Source of the DNA: Tetragonia tetragonoides
Taxonomy: Eukaryota > Streptophyta > Magnoliopsida > Caryophyllales > Aizoaceae
Direction of reading: 5' to 3'
NCBI GenBank assembly: GCA_038025085.1
Contig: CM076140.1
Coordinates: 808,501 to 872,500, forward strand
Length of the DNA stretch: 64,000 nucleotides
Shown here: positions 25,101 to 36,373 of the stretch, piece by piece
Position numbering within the stretch: position 1 is the stretch's first letter
How the letters are laid out: every line of letters starts with the position of its first letter
Notes under the pieces: model-generated
The model's database searches: none
Told to the model about the DNA's origin: nothing
The model's input: the letters and a program-made list of their open reading frames with translations, nothing else
Position numbers and translations under genes: made by a program

Positions 25101-27458
25101 TACACAAAGCATGGTGTTTTTGTATTGCATGATAACATTATGGTATTGAGCACAAGGGACATGCTTTTGAACCTCTTTTATCTCTCCCAAAGGCCGAGTC
25201 TGGGCCTTGCACTTCAGACCTCATAAGTAAGGGTGTGGTTAATCAAATTTATGCACCAAACCTTTTGCAAAGACAGATAACTCTTTCCCTCACTCAATTA
25301 TGTGTGCTCTTATTGAAACTATTTGAACAGATTATTCTTTTTTACACATGCATAAGTCTTCTTTGGTGCAATGTTTGGGTTTGACTTGTTAACTTTGATT
25401 GAGCTGATTTATTTTACAAATGCATTTATTGCTTCGATTGAAATTAATTATTTTTTTTTAAATTTTTTGCTATTTATTCTATCAGGTATGACTACCGAGC
25501 TGGATTCTGGGGAGTGATAGGTGGGCCTTGTCTTGGCATCGTTCCAGTAAGTTTTTCAAGAAGTCTGATGTGTAACTCATGTTTCCTATGTTCTATGTCA
25601 GTTTTATTTTTTCAAGTGCTTAAAAATTGTCAACATTCTGCAGCCATTTATTGAAGAGTTCAATTATCCCATTCCAGAGAACTGTGCGGCTGGAAACACA
25701 GGTGTGTTTGTGAATGGTAGAGAACTTCACCAAAGAGATCTGGATCTGCTTACCACCAGAGGACTTCCAGCAACTAGGGATAGATCTTATATTGTTGAGA
25801 TCTCTGGAAGAGTTTTGGATGAAGACTCCGGTGAAGAGCTTGACAGTCTTGGCAAACTTGCCCCAACGTAAGTCGAATTTCTTCCTACTGACCCCTCATC
25901 CTCCACCCCACCGAAAATGGGGAAAGAAAAAGAAACTAAAGTCAAAAAATTTCCCTAACTCATGCCTTTTTAAAGTTGATTTTAGTTTTCGTCTTTCTGA
26001 GAGTGAACATTTTTTTGGCACCTACAACCAAACCATCCTATTGAATTGAATATAGGCTTTTGGAGGCTGCCAAGAAATCTACTGTTGCCTAGAGCAAATA
26101 ATCAGACAAATATTGCTCTGCTTATATAGGGTTTCCTAGAAGAGCCTATCCCTGGGTATATGTCCTGACACCCTCTGAAATGAACCGAACTCAAATTATG
26201 CATACAAGTTTTATGCTGAATCGTATATGTAAAGAAAGAACCCAACAAAATAGTATATGGCACAAGTAGATAACTAGATACCTTGTAGAACAATGCCTTA
26301 GTCCAAAAGACTTGCTAACTCATGTAACACTACAAGCATATCCACTCTGCTTTACCTCTGACTCATATACTGCACTTAGGCCTCGTTTACTAGCTTGCAA
26401 TCAAATGTAATGCAATGCAATCATTTTGGAGAGTAAATGTGGGGTGAAAAGTGAAGGAGTGGGAGGAGAGGGATGAGAAAAGTGAGGTTGATTTGCATCA
26501 TTCAATGTAATCACAATTGCTCAATTTTTCCCATGTAATGGTGATTACTTTGAGTGATGTAATCAACCTTACTTTTCCCATCTATTTCCTTCCCCTCCTT
26601 CATTTTTCACCTCACAATTACCTTATAAAATGATTGCATTGCAAGCATTTGATTGCAAGGTAGTAAACACCACCTTACTGTTTAAACCCTCCGTATGCTA
26701 CAATATGGTGGCACCCTGTGAACTAGTTCTTTAGGGTGACTGGTGTGACATATGCAGGGGCGCATCATTTAGGATGCTGCTTGGGTTTTGGTCAACACAA
26801 ACCAATATTATCATCATGGTTTGTAGAACTTCCAGGTCTGATTTTTTTTTTGCAAAATATATACAGCACGTATTTACCTCCAGACTGTTAGTAACTTGGG
26901 ATCTCTTAAAACTATACACGAGTGAGACCTTGCTATGCTGGTACATACATGGCATCTAGAGGATTGGTTGCATGATTAGCATACAATTAGTAATTGAAAG
27001 GCGGGAGTAGTGTGGACGAACTGTGCCAATGTGGATAGTAGCACAGACAATAGAACTGGTATTTTCCCAAGAGAGAGCCTGATGAACATATCTCCGTAGG
27101 ATGTATGGGTTTGAACTAGTCTGTTTTTGTTCTTTCCGTGCTATGAAGGTCTCATTCTGATGCAATGAGGACATTTGCAATTTGCTGGGGGTGTAATAGT
27201 AATACGAGGATGTAGAAACTTCTGGAAAACTTTAAAGTGTGTCTCTGGTCTTTAGAGTCTAAAGATGAGCCCACCTAGTGGATCTTCCAATCTATATCCT
27301 CTCAGCAGGATCAGTGCTTTAGTTCTAGTCTGTGAAAATATGTTTTGACAGTTTATGTTATCATCGAAACTGACCTACTCAATGGCTTCCCCATCTTGCT
27401 CAGGATTGAAAAGGTGAAGCATGGGTTTGGCATGAGAGCCCCAAAAGGAGCTGCCTAG
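22119..27458 (+). CDS. EDR4: EDR4-like protein with DUF3133 zinc ribbon
   Basis: Arabidopsis EDR4 is a negative regulator of salicylate-dependent powdery mildew resistance that works with EDR1 and clathrin. This product is a likely relative. Five exons with GT-AG introns: 22119-22233, 22469-24692, 25486-25546, 25644-25867, 27404-27458. They join in frame to 892 residues. The N-terminus has a four-cysteine ribbon (C12, C15, C30, C33: RCPKCENLLP and QCGGCGAVLR). About residues 205-225 form a short coiled coil (LLRKLDELKEQLSRV). The DUF3133 ribbon, with TCNNCFELLKLP and MSCGACFSVISF, lies near 480-525. The conserved C-terminus runs from LVKKAEKLAGPIYPGQYW through GGPCLGIVPPFIEEFNYP to KHGFGMRAPKG. 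Exon 1 and the last exon are short and easy to miss. Exact paralogue unknown, since plants have several. Confidence 0.87.
26379..26674. mobile_element. Tourist/Harbinger-like MITE in intron 4 of the EDR4-like gene
   Basis: TTA duplicates flank it (26376-26378 and 26675-26677). Termini are inverted: GGCCTCGTTTACTAGCTTGC on the left and, reversed, GGTGGTGTTTACTACCTTGC on the right, both followed by AATCAAATG. The arms continue inward with ATGCAATGCAATCATTTTG. Non-coding, 296 bp. Confidence 0.8.
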
Positions 27459-28672
27459 GGTTTTACACTTGCATTGAACAAAATTCAAGTTTGCCAGAAA
27501 AACACTCCAAGCATTGGGGCTAGAATCTAATCCCGTCATCGAGGACCTGAAAAACATTACATATCTGCAGTGCTGCCTGAATAGTCCTATGCGTTTCATC
27601 GTCTAACCTGTTTGGATGACAGAATGTCGATCCTCAGGGTCTCCCTATTCTTCAATTTTCTTGGTTTGATCTGTTTGGACTTGGAGTGTAGTTGTCTAGA
27701 GGGTGGTAAAAAAAATGCCATTTTGTTTTATGTTTGATTTATGTAAACTAGGTGAATCAAAGTAGCAGCTGAGCATATTTGTAATGTTGTATATTGTTAG
27801 GATCTGTTGTTAGTGTATCATCAAGCATTAATCCAGAGGATATATTCCTTGTTGGCCTGTCAAAATCATTGCTTCTATTTATTATTCTATGCACTGAGGC
27901 CTTAGCTGTCAGAAATCGAAGCTGTAAATTTTCATTTGTCTATCATAATTTATATACATATATGCGAGTGCTTTTTTTTAATTATTAATTATTAATTTTT
28001 TTTTATTTTTAAATTCAGTAATCAGTAGAAGAATCATTAGGTTTTTGTTTAAGTTTGGGTAATCAAGTTCAATTTGGTTATTGATACCACGCATTTTCAG
28101 ACCGTCCAGAATGCGAAATAATGAAAATGGAGTATATAAAAATAAAGGAATAAGTGTTTTTTTAATTCGTAGTGTGTAAGCTGTAGTTTGAGAGTCTGTA
28201 CCACCGACACTGAAAGAGATGATTAGTTGACGACTTGTTCTTGAGCTTTGGTTGGAATTAAACCACTTTTATGGAGAATGATAGATCCACCACGGGGTTG
28301 ACAACCCACAAATTCTTTGTATTTATCTCTCTTCTTTTTCCAGATTCTCTCTCCTTTATTTCCAAAAATGACATTTAAAGTAGGAAAGAAATAGATACAA
28401 AGTAAATATAGGTTGCCCATCCACTAGGTCAACCAAATATTTTCCCACTTTTATAAGCTCGGCTACTTTAGATAGCGATTATTCTACCTCCCCAATGGGG
28501 AATCAAATCTGAACTCTTTTGTTATTTCACCAACTCCTTTAAACTTTAAAGCCATCTCATTATGGCATAGTATAACTAACGGTTCCAACAACAAAGAAAA
28601 AGCTGTCTCATGAGGAAGAGGAACCATGAAAAGCTTGCTTGATCTCCAATTTAAAGATCACTCTTTGTATAA
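27459..28672. other. 3' region of the EDR4-like gene and intergenic DNA
   Basis: No gene. AT-rich, with short open frames only. The repeat at 28265-28440 is listed separately. Confidence 0.45.
28265..28440. repeat. Dispersed repeat, two copies in the window (also 59308-59490)
   Basis: Shares ATGGAGAATGATA, CGGGGTTGACAA, GTATTTATCTCTCT-like sequence, and a TAGGAAAGAAATAGATAC-like stretch with 59308-59490 in the same order. Size and AT content suggest a MITE, but no clear inverted ends were found. Confidence 0.5.
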
Positions 28673-28933
28673 GGGCCTGTTCTCTTCAACATCCTCTTGA
28701 AGTATTCAGTAAATTTCAGTTCAGTTCAATAAAAAGAAGTTCAGTTCAGAAAAGTTCAGTAAATCAAAGAATAAATTTACTCTTTGTAATTGTAGATTCA
28801 GTAAAATTCAGTTCAGTTCAGGAAAATTCAGTTCAGTTCAGGAAAATTCAGTTCAGTTCAGTTCAGGAAAATTCAGTTCAGTTCAGTATTGTGCAGATAA
28901 GTTCAGTAAAAAGAAGGTGAAGAGAACAGGGCC
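28673..28933. mobile_element. Tourist/Harbinger-like MITE with GTTCAGTTCA repeats
   Basis: TAA duplicates on both sides (28670-28672 and 28934-28936). Inverted ends: GGGCCTGTTCTCTTC, and GGCCCTGTTCTCTTC when the right end is reversed. The inside is a run of TTCAGTTCAGGAAAA units. A shorter relative with the same ends is at 54332-54498. Confidence 0.8.
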
Positions 28934-29063
28934 TAACTTAAATTCATTGCAACCAAAGCTAGGAGAGAGAGAGACAAAAAAAAAGGAAAAAAAAGACAAA
29001 AATTCTTGTCGATTTACTATTTGACAAATTTTCTAAATTTTTGTTGCCGTTAAGAAAGCTAGT

Positions 29064-29274
29064 CTTGTGTGGACTTAGTCCACCGTGGACGAGTATATTA
29101 GAGGGGTGGCTCTAGGTGAAGTAAAAGGGTGACTTCACTATTAGAGGGGTGACACCAAGTGAAGTATGGGGTGACTAGAAGTAGGAGTTGGCTCCACTAT
29201 TAGAGGGGTGACTCCAGGTAAAGTATGTGATGACATTTAAACCATTGGTCGACCATAAACTAAGTCCACACAAG
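29064..29274. mobile_element. Small TIR element with GGACTTAGTCCACC ends
   Basis: Left end CTTGTGTGGACTTAGTCCAC and the reversed right end CTTGTGTGGACTTAGTTTAT are inverted copies. Inside are three diverged units beginning ATTAGAGGGGTG. Target duplication not clear. Related strings occur near 12090-12215. Confidence 0.6.
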
Positions 29275-29708
29275 TTTTTTTAATTATTTTAATTCTGTTC
29301 ACACCAGAAAAAGATGGGCTGGTTATTGACAACCCAAGGGGCAAAAAAAATGAAAGAGATGGGAAACCAGGCATAAATTTGGAAGATCACTATAATAACT
29401 ACCCACCACCTACACAGAAGCTAAGTAACACAAACACACCAACAGACAAGTTAGACAACGAAACATCTTTTATTCTATACACACCATTACGAATCACGAC
29501 TTTAATTCCCCCAAAAACGAATGTTTTTAATTACATTATTCAAATCAAATTAATAATGAACCTAAATTAAATATATTTCCTCCATTAATTACCTCTATTA
29601 AGAAAGCTCTGAATTTCATCCATTAACACTTTGTTTGGAGTGATAGCACTAATACATGCAGTTACCTTGTTCCTCCAAACATAAATTTCCTTGACCAACA
29701 AACAGGAG
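29275..29708. other. Upstream region of the TBL gene
   Basis: AT-rich, no gene. The short frame at 29379-29570 has no family resemblance. Confidence 0.4.
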
Positions 29709-32022
29709 ATGATGAAGGATCAAGATTCAGATTATAATTATTATTCAAGCCCATTAAAATTAAATTTAAGACCCTTCTCTTTTTCTCTCTACAAACAAAA
29801 CCCTGTTTTTGTCAAATTTGTGGTTGCATTTCTCTTACTGGGTTTTGCCATCCGCCTTTTCTCATCTCATTCTATTGATTCTTCATCAGTTTTGCAGTCT
29901 CACCCACCTCCCTCCATTGTTACATCTGACAATCATACAGGTATCATTTTCCACCATTTTTTCCTTTTTTTTTTTTTTTTTTTTTTTCCTTATCCAACTT
30001 TTACTGTTATATTTGCTTTGCATGTCTTATTTTTGCTTTAGGATTTTATCTTTTCCCCATTTCATTTTTGATTCATGATACATTGTCTGGATTTATTTTG
30101 TTGGTAAACAAAATTCACCATTTTGATGGAAAAATGATGATATGTTAATCACATGACATGAACATTTTAACTCAATTGAAGAGTGTTGGTCTTAGACTCT
30201 TAGCCCTTAGACTCTTAATTACAGTACATTACAAATAAATGAAGGTGTTGGCTAATTATCTTTAGCAATTCGTTGTATTTGGTGCATATTGATGGTTAAT
30301 ATATAGCAAAATTAGTCAAAAGTCTAGATTTTTAGAGCAAATTCGTAAATCAGAAGATCTCCACAAGTATTAGAAGTTACATATACTAGAGTATTGAGGT
30401 TCTTAGCATTGAACTCATATTGTACTTTCCCTGACTATTGTAGGCTCATTCTCTCTTCCCTCGACTGAACCATTTGAGGATGAACCAAAACCAAAATGTG
30501 ACCTGTTTAAAGGTGAATGGATACCAAACCCATCCGGTCCTGTGTACAATAACAAGAGCTGCCATATTATTGAGGCCCATCAAAATTGTTTCAGGAATGG
30601 TCGGCCTGATTCAGATTACGTTCACTGGAGATGGAGTCCTAGGGACTGTGAGTTGCCTAAGTTCAACCCTGAGAAGTTTCTTGAGCTGATGAGGAATAAG
30701 TCATGGGCATACATTGGTGATTCTATTTCGCGCAATCATGTTCAGTCCATGGTTTGTACCCTCTCACAGGTATATATCCTACTTTCCATTTTGCAATGCC
30801 CTATAATAATACCTTGCATTTGCATTCGGGGGGTTTGATGTGATAATTTCGCGACCCAGGGAGCATAAACAGTTTGTGGTGACTGGTGAGTATGATTTGA
30901 TCTTGATATAGTACTACAGTAGTATTAAAAACTCCATATGTAGATTTCACAAATCTCTCTGTATGATATATAGGTATGCCTGATAAGTGACAACTGATAA
31001 GGCTGTGAATTAGTGCAGTGAAATACACCCTTAATAGAGTTTTACAAAAACCTCCTGACTAAATGTTGTGTAACAAGATTTGTTTGATCTGGTGAGTGGT
31101 GATGTAAGCTAAAGGTGAATGGATTTGGGTTGTATCCCATATTCTTTAGCACATCATTACTGAATCACGCTTGCGACAAAAGATACCTCCAGCAAGTATA
31201 CCGATATTGTGATGCACTTGACCCAATTCTGGTCTTATTCTGCAGGTGGAGCTAGCCAAGGAGGTCTATCATGACAAACAATATAGATCAAAGACATGGA
31301 TATTCCCCTCCTACAACTTTACTGTCGCGGTAATTTGGTCCCCATTCCTCATAAAAGCAGATATATTCGAAGACAACAGTGGATTGTCAACATCGGAAAT
31401 CCAACTTCACCTCGACAAGATCGACGAGTTATGGACCAGCCAGTACAAGAACTTTGATTATGCAACAATTGCTGGCGGAAAATGGTTCCTGAAAACTGCA
31501 ATATACTATGAAAACAACACAGTTCAGGGCTGCCACTATTGCCCTGGGAAGAACTTGACAGAACTTGGTTTCGATTATGCATATCGGAAGGCCCTTGAAT
31601 TGGTTTTTAATTTTGTCAGGAGTTCGAGTCATGAAACACTGGTATTATTCTTTAGAACAATCACCCCAGACCACTTTGAGAATGGGGAATGGTTCAGTGG
31701 TGGGACTTGCGACAGGAAAGTGCCATATAAGGAGGGTGAGATGAATATCACTGATGTAGACAGGATTTTTCATGAGATTGAGTTGCAAGAATTCGACAAG
31801 GCAGCTGGTGTTGAATCCGAAAAAGGGGTGGCCTTGAAGCTGCTTGACACAACAAGTCTATCACTGTTAAGGCCTGACGGGCACCCAGGACCATATCGCC
31901 AGTACCATCCTTTCGCAAAGGATAAGAACGCCAAGGTTCAGTATGATTGCTTGCATTGGTGTTTGCCTGGCCCGATCGACTCTTGGAATGATTTAGTGAT
32001 GGAGATGTTGCTGAAACCTTGA
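29709..32022 (+). CDS. Trichome-birefringence-like (TBL) polysaccharide O-acetyltransferase
   Basis: Golgi type II membrane enzyme family that transfers acetyl groups to wall polysaccharides. This one most resembles the branch around TBL19-27, whose known members acetylate xyloglucan or xylan. Three exons: 29709-29940, 30444-30769, 31246-32022, all GT-AG, giving 444 residues. One membrane segment, about residues 34-51 (FVKFVVAFLLLGFAIRLF), follows a short cytosolic N-terminus. The TBL domain starts at CDLFKGEWIPNPSGP. The catalytic GDS motif (IGDSISRNH) is at about 169-171, and the DxxH motif (DCLHWCLPGPIDSW) at about 420-423. The frame runs 6 codons further upstream without an ATG, so MMKDQ is the first ATG. 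Intact; substrate not determinable here. Confidence 0.88.
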
Positions 32023-32756
32023 AAGAAGGGTGTTGATGAATTGATCATCAAGTATCGCTTGGAACAATATTTGACTCTACCCATCTTTGTATATGTTGAA
32101 AGCTGCTAACCTGCGCTCGCCTGTCCATTTACTTACCCTGCCAAATTGAGTAGGAGAAAGCTGCACAGCATTGTTGGTATATGATCTCTTTATTTTTGTA
32201 CATTTTTTTTGGCATGAAAATTCTTTACGCCTCAGGATGGTCCAATTGTAATCTTATGAATGATAGTTACCACTATCACAGCTCCAGAAAAGATCTTCTC
32301 AATGAAAGTCTAAAATCTAGAAATGCAATCTTCTGGCTTCTACAAGTCACAACCAATAACATTGTTTAGTTGTTTATTGAAGTGAATTAGTGTGTAGAAA
32401 AAGCTAAAGTAGGGAAGTCTCACATTATAAGGCTTTTTAAGTTGGTGGTCCTCTAGGGAGAGGATCCCACCAGGGACTGAAGAGAGAAATGAGCGAGGAA
32501 AGGTTGTTATGGGTTCGTTGTTAGAAGCCCGGATGAGGCATCTCCTAGCGGGTCATGTTTTAGCACCGGAAAGCAGCGAGGATCAATTTGATATCTTACC
32601 AAACGGGTTTGCAGATCGAACCTGAGGGCAGGGACACAATGATTAAAATTAGAGCTCGCCAAACCAGCCTCTGAATTATCGAATGACGTGTCAAATTACT
32701 TATGAGGTGTCAAAGTACTTATGACGTATCATGTGACTCACGATCCGTATGTGACT
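32023..32756. other. Intergenic DNA after the TBL gene
   Basis: No gene. 32390-32650 has higher GC and reads like part of an old repeat (AGTCTCACATTATAAGGC onward), but no ends were found. Confidence 0.4.
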
Positions 32757-34285
32757 CATACTGAAGTTTTGAGAGTTTGGAGAATTATTTTCTAAAAGTT
32801 CGACCTCAAAATTTTCAATAATATTATTAAGTTACGAAAAACTTTTTTTGTAACTATTTAATTTAATTTTTAATTAAAAATAGAAAAAATATCAAAAAAT
32901 CAGAAATCACTTTGGGAAAAATTATAAGACATCACTATAATAGTAGAGACTAGAGAGGGCTTGGTGGTAGGTTTGGTGGTATGAGGTGGTGGGAAGTCAT
33001 GCTCGGCACCCAAAAATCGTGGAATAGCCTCTGATGTCCAGTAAGAGGCCCTTGTAACTTCCAAGTCTAACCAATGACCCGATAACCTACCCCGCGGGCC
33101 TCCCATGTCCCTTAGGGTTGTCCCGTGCGATTTGGTGCGAATTTATCCACCTTTGGTTTGTGGTCTCCCGGAAGCTCCAAAAAGATGGATTATAGCCTTC
33201 ATTTTCAGCTTACCGGGACTTGGGTGTCATTTTTGCCCAAACTTCTCCATGGGGTCTATCATGACCCTAGAGAACTCTCATTGCCTCGGGAGGGTTATCA
33301 GGATCCATAAACTTTGATACAACCAATGCTTTTGGTGGTCCAGCTCTTACACTAGTGTCCTGTAAAACGCCCTTCCAAGCCTATCAGGGACCGGATAAGC
33401 GACCCCGAGGGCCTTTCATGTCCCCTAGGAATGTTCAGTGCGAAGTGGTGCGAAAATATCCACCTTCATTATGGGGCCTCCCGGAAGCCCAAAAAAGGTG
33501 GATTATAGCCTTCGTTTTCGGCTTCCGGGGGCCAGAGTGTCATTTTTGCCCAAACCTCTCCAGTGGGTCTATCATAATCCTAGAGGACCCTCAGCGCCCC
33601 TGGAGGGTCATCCGGACCTTCGAACTTCGATATCCCCCATGCCTTCGGTGTTTCGGCGCCTTACAATGGTGTCTCATAAGAATGTCATTGCAAGCCTATC
33701 AAGGACACGATAATGGACCTCGGGGGCCTCTTATGTTCCCTAAGGGCGTCTCATGTGATATGGTGCGAAAATATACACCTTCGTTCCAGGGTCTCCCGCA
33801 AGCCCAAAAAACGTGGATTATAGCCTTTGATTTTGGACTTTGGGGTCTGGTTTTCGTTTTTGCCCAAACTTCTCCGAGTGGTCTATCGTCACCCTAGAGG
33901 ACCTCCGGTGCCTCGAGACGGTCATTCGGGTCCCTGAACACCGATTTCACTCATGGGACATAGGCGTTGGGACATGGCGCTCGCTAGACGTTGTGAGTTG
34001 GGACATGGGCCACCCAGATTTTGTTTCAATAAATTTTTGATGTACTTTGTACATTTTGATCCATTGTCTACTATGATTATAGCTTTGGTAGAAGAATTGT
34101 TTAACACAGTATTCTCAAGTTTGTTCTTAAAAGGCTAATAATTATTTCTCAAAGCACTCAGCGAAATATAGATTAAAGTTAAGCAGATCTATAATGCAAT
34201 AAATAATGCCATTTAGGGGTAGATAGCTCTAACTTTTATAGAGGCACCACAAGTCAATGAATGAATTTTTATTTTTTTTTGACAA
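32757..34285 (+). repeat. Complete short copy of the ~310-bp hairpin repeat element (array 3)
   Basis: The most complete copy. Head 32757-33070, matching array 2 (TTTTGAGAGTTTGGAGAATT, TCACTATAATAGTAGA, GCTCGGCACCCAAAAA). About three monomers to about 33950 (AAGCCTATC at 33378 and 33695). AT-rich tail to about 34285, matching array 1 (GGGCCACCCAGATTT, GATCCATTGTCTACTAT, GCCATTTAGGGGTAGATA). It ends about 690 bp before the first UGT copy. Confidence 0.88.
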
Positions 34286-34820
34286 ATTGGATCAATTTTT
34301 GACAGGACTAGATAGTTATGATGAATTAGGACAAAACACAAACGTATATACTAAACTTTCTACAGATGACCATATCCACTCAAATCCACTTCATTAATCA
34401 ATTTGTTTTGGCAGTATCCCGTACACAATTAATTTTCCATATTGCTTGTCAGACCAATCATTTTTCCCCATCTCTAATCTCTGGTGATTAGTCAAGTTGA
34501 CCTACCCAAAAGATCACATTTTTAGTAAAGATCATCAAAGTACAATATAATATGTTCAAATTTCATAGGGAACACCTACACCAATTAATTCGTAAAATAT
34601 TCAAGATTATGTATTAGGAGGCGCCTTTTAACAACGCCCAAAAATAAAGGAAGTTCCTCTTTGCCAAACCAAAATAATAAAAAAAAAAAGTACAATATAA
34701 TAGTAGCTGACAGGAAGATATTCGATTGGAGCATGAAAATTTTGATTTTAAATACAGCAGCATGCAAAATGATGTTAATTTTCTGAATTGAAGCAAACAT
34801 ATTAGTGGCTAGCCCCTTGC

Positions 34821-34847
34821 CACCCACCCACCCACCCACCCACCCAC
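34821..34847. repeat. (CCCA)n microsatellite upstream of UGT copy 1
   Basis: Seven near-perfect CCCA units, about 120 bp before the ATG at 34970. Confidence 0.9.
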
Positions 34848-34969
34848 ATAGGAGCCCCTATACAAATATTAGCACGCCCACATTCACATAACACAGAAAT
34901 ATCTAAAAATCAAAGTCAAGCAAAGTAGAAACCCAAACAGTTCTCACTCCCCAGTAAAATCAATCATCA

Positions 34970-36373
34970 ATGGCAGAACAACTAGCCCACATAGCCATTG
35001 TTCCAAGCCCGGGTATGGGCCACCTCATCCCACTTGTCGAATTCGCTAAGCTCCTCGTCTCTCGCTTTAACTTCTCTATCTCCTTCATTCTCCCAACCAC
35101 GGCCCGGCCCACCAAGGCCCAAATCACTTTACTCAGCTCCCTCCCATCATCCATCTCCCATACCTTCCTCCCTCCCGTTGACCCGGCCCATTTACCCGAC
35201 GGCGTCGACCACGAGGTCACTATCAATCTCACCTATGCCCACTCTCTCTCCTCTATTCGGGCTGAACTGGGCTCTCTGGCCCAACGGGCTCACGTCGTGG
35301 CACTCGTCACGGATCTATTCGGCTCAAACCTATACGACGTCGCTCGGGAGCTGTGCATCAAGCCGTAGATGTATTTCACAAGCACGGCTATGTGCTTGCT
35401 CTTCTTCTTCAATCTACACAAGCTTCACGAAACGGTGTCGTGTGACTATAGGGATATGCCCGAGCCACTGGGTTTGCCCGGGTGTGTGCCGCTCCATGGT
35501 AAGGATTTTATGGACCCGGCTCAGGACCGTAAGGGTGAAGCCTACCGGCTCATGCTTGATTTTGCGGAGAATTACAAATCTGCCGAGGGTATTTTTGTCA
35601 ATACGTTTTTGGATCTCGAGCCGGGTGCCATTAAGGCTTTAAAAATGGAGGGTCTGAAAGTGCCGCCGGTCTACCCGGTTGGGCCAATAATTCAGTCGGG
35701 TTTGGATAGGGATGATAATGGGTCGGATTGTCTTAGGTGGTTGGACCAACAACCACCTAAGTCGGTCCTATTTGTGTCTTTTGGAAGTGGAGGTACTTTG
35801 TCGAGTGAGCAAATTAATGAATTAGCCATTGGGCTAGAGAGAAGTGGGCAACGATTTTTGTGGGTGGTTAGAAGTCCAAATGACCACTCCTCTTTCGGGT
35901 CCTTTTTTAGTGGTCAAAGTCAGGGTGATCCATTCGGCTTCCTACCATCTGGATTCGTGGATAGGACTAAGAATCGCTGGTTATTGGTGCCCTCTTGGGC
36001 CCCACAGATTAAGATTCTAAGTCATGGATCCACTGGCGGATTTTTGACTCATTGTGGATGGAATTCGACTCTAGAAAGTATAGTATACGGGGTCCCCTGG
36101 ATTGTGTGGCCGCTTTATGCTGAGCAAAGGATGAATGCAGTAATTCTCAATGAAGGACTTAAGGTGGCATTGAGGCCTAAGGCAAACGAATGTGGCCTTG
36201 TTGAAGCTGATGAGATTGCGAAAGTAGTCAAAGATCTAATGGAAGGTGAAGAAGGGAAAAGAGTTCGTCAACGGATTAATGAATTAAGTGACTCCGCTAA
36301 GAGGGCCACTTCTCCAAACGGGGATTCTACTCAAGTACTTAATGAAGTTGCTTTAGTATGGAATGCAATGTAG
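34970..36373 (+). pseudogene. UGT72-type glucosyltransferase copy 1, interrupted by one in-frame TAG
   Basis: Homologous to family-1 plant UDP-glucosyltransferases of the UGT72B kind (hydroquinone/phenolic glucosyltransferases). Single exon. From ATG 34970 the frame is intact for 132 codons, meets TAG at 35366-35368, then continues in the same frame to 36373; total length would be 467 residues. At this site copy 2 has a tyrosine codon TAC (GIKPYMFF), so one base change explains the stop. Catalytic-type His (PGMGHLIPL) and Asp (VTDLFGS) precede it. The PSPG box has THCGWNSTLESI and ends in Q, but differs from copy 2 at usually steady places: NRWLLVPSW for DRGLLVPSW, SHGSTGG for NHESTGG, and GVPWIVW for GVPLIAW. 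These fit relaxed selection. Re-initiation at the next ATG (35369) would lack the acceptor-binding half. A sequencing error or a segregating null allele is possible. Confidence 0.85.

Noticed and set aside
35300..35420. An intron hiding the TAG of UGT copy 1
   Set aside because: Homology to copy 2 is continuous across the stop with no GT-AG segment to remove.
35369..36373. UGT copy 1 as a shorter gene starting at the internal ATG
   Set aside because: It would lack the N-terminal catalytic His and Asp; upstream homology in the same frame shows it is one interrupted gene.
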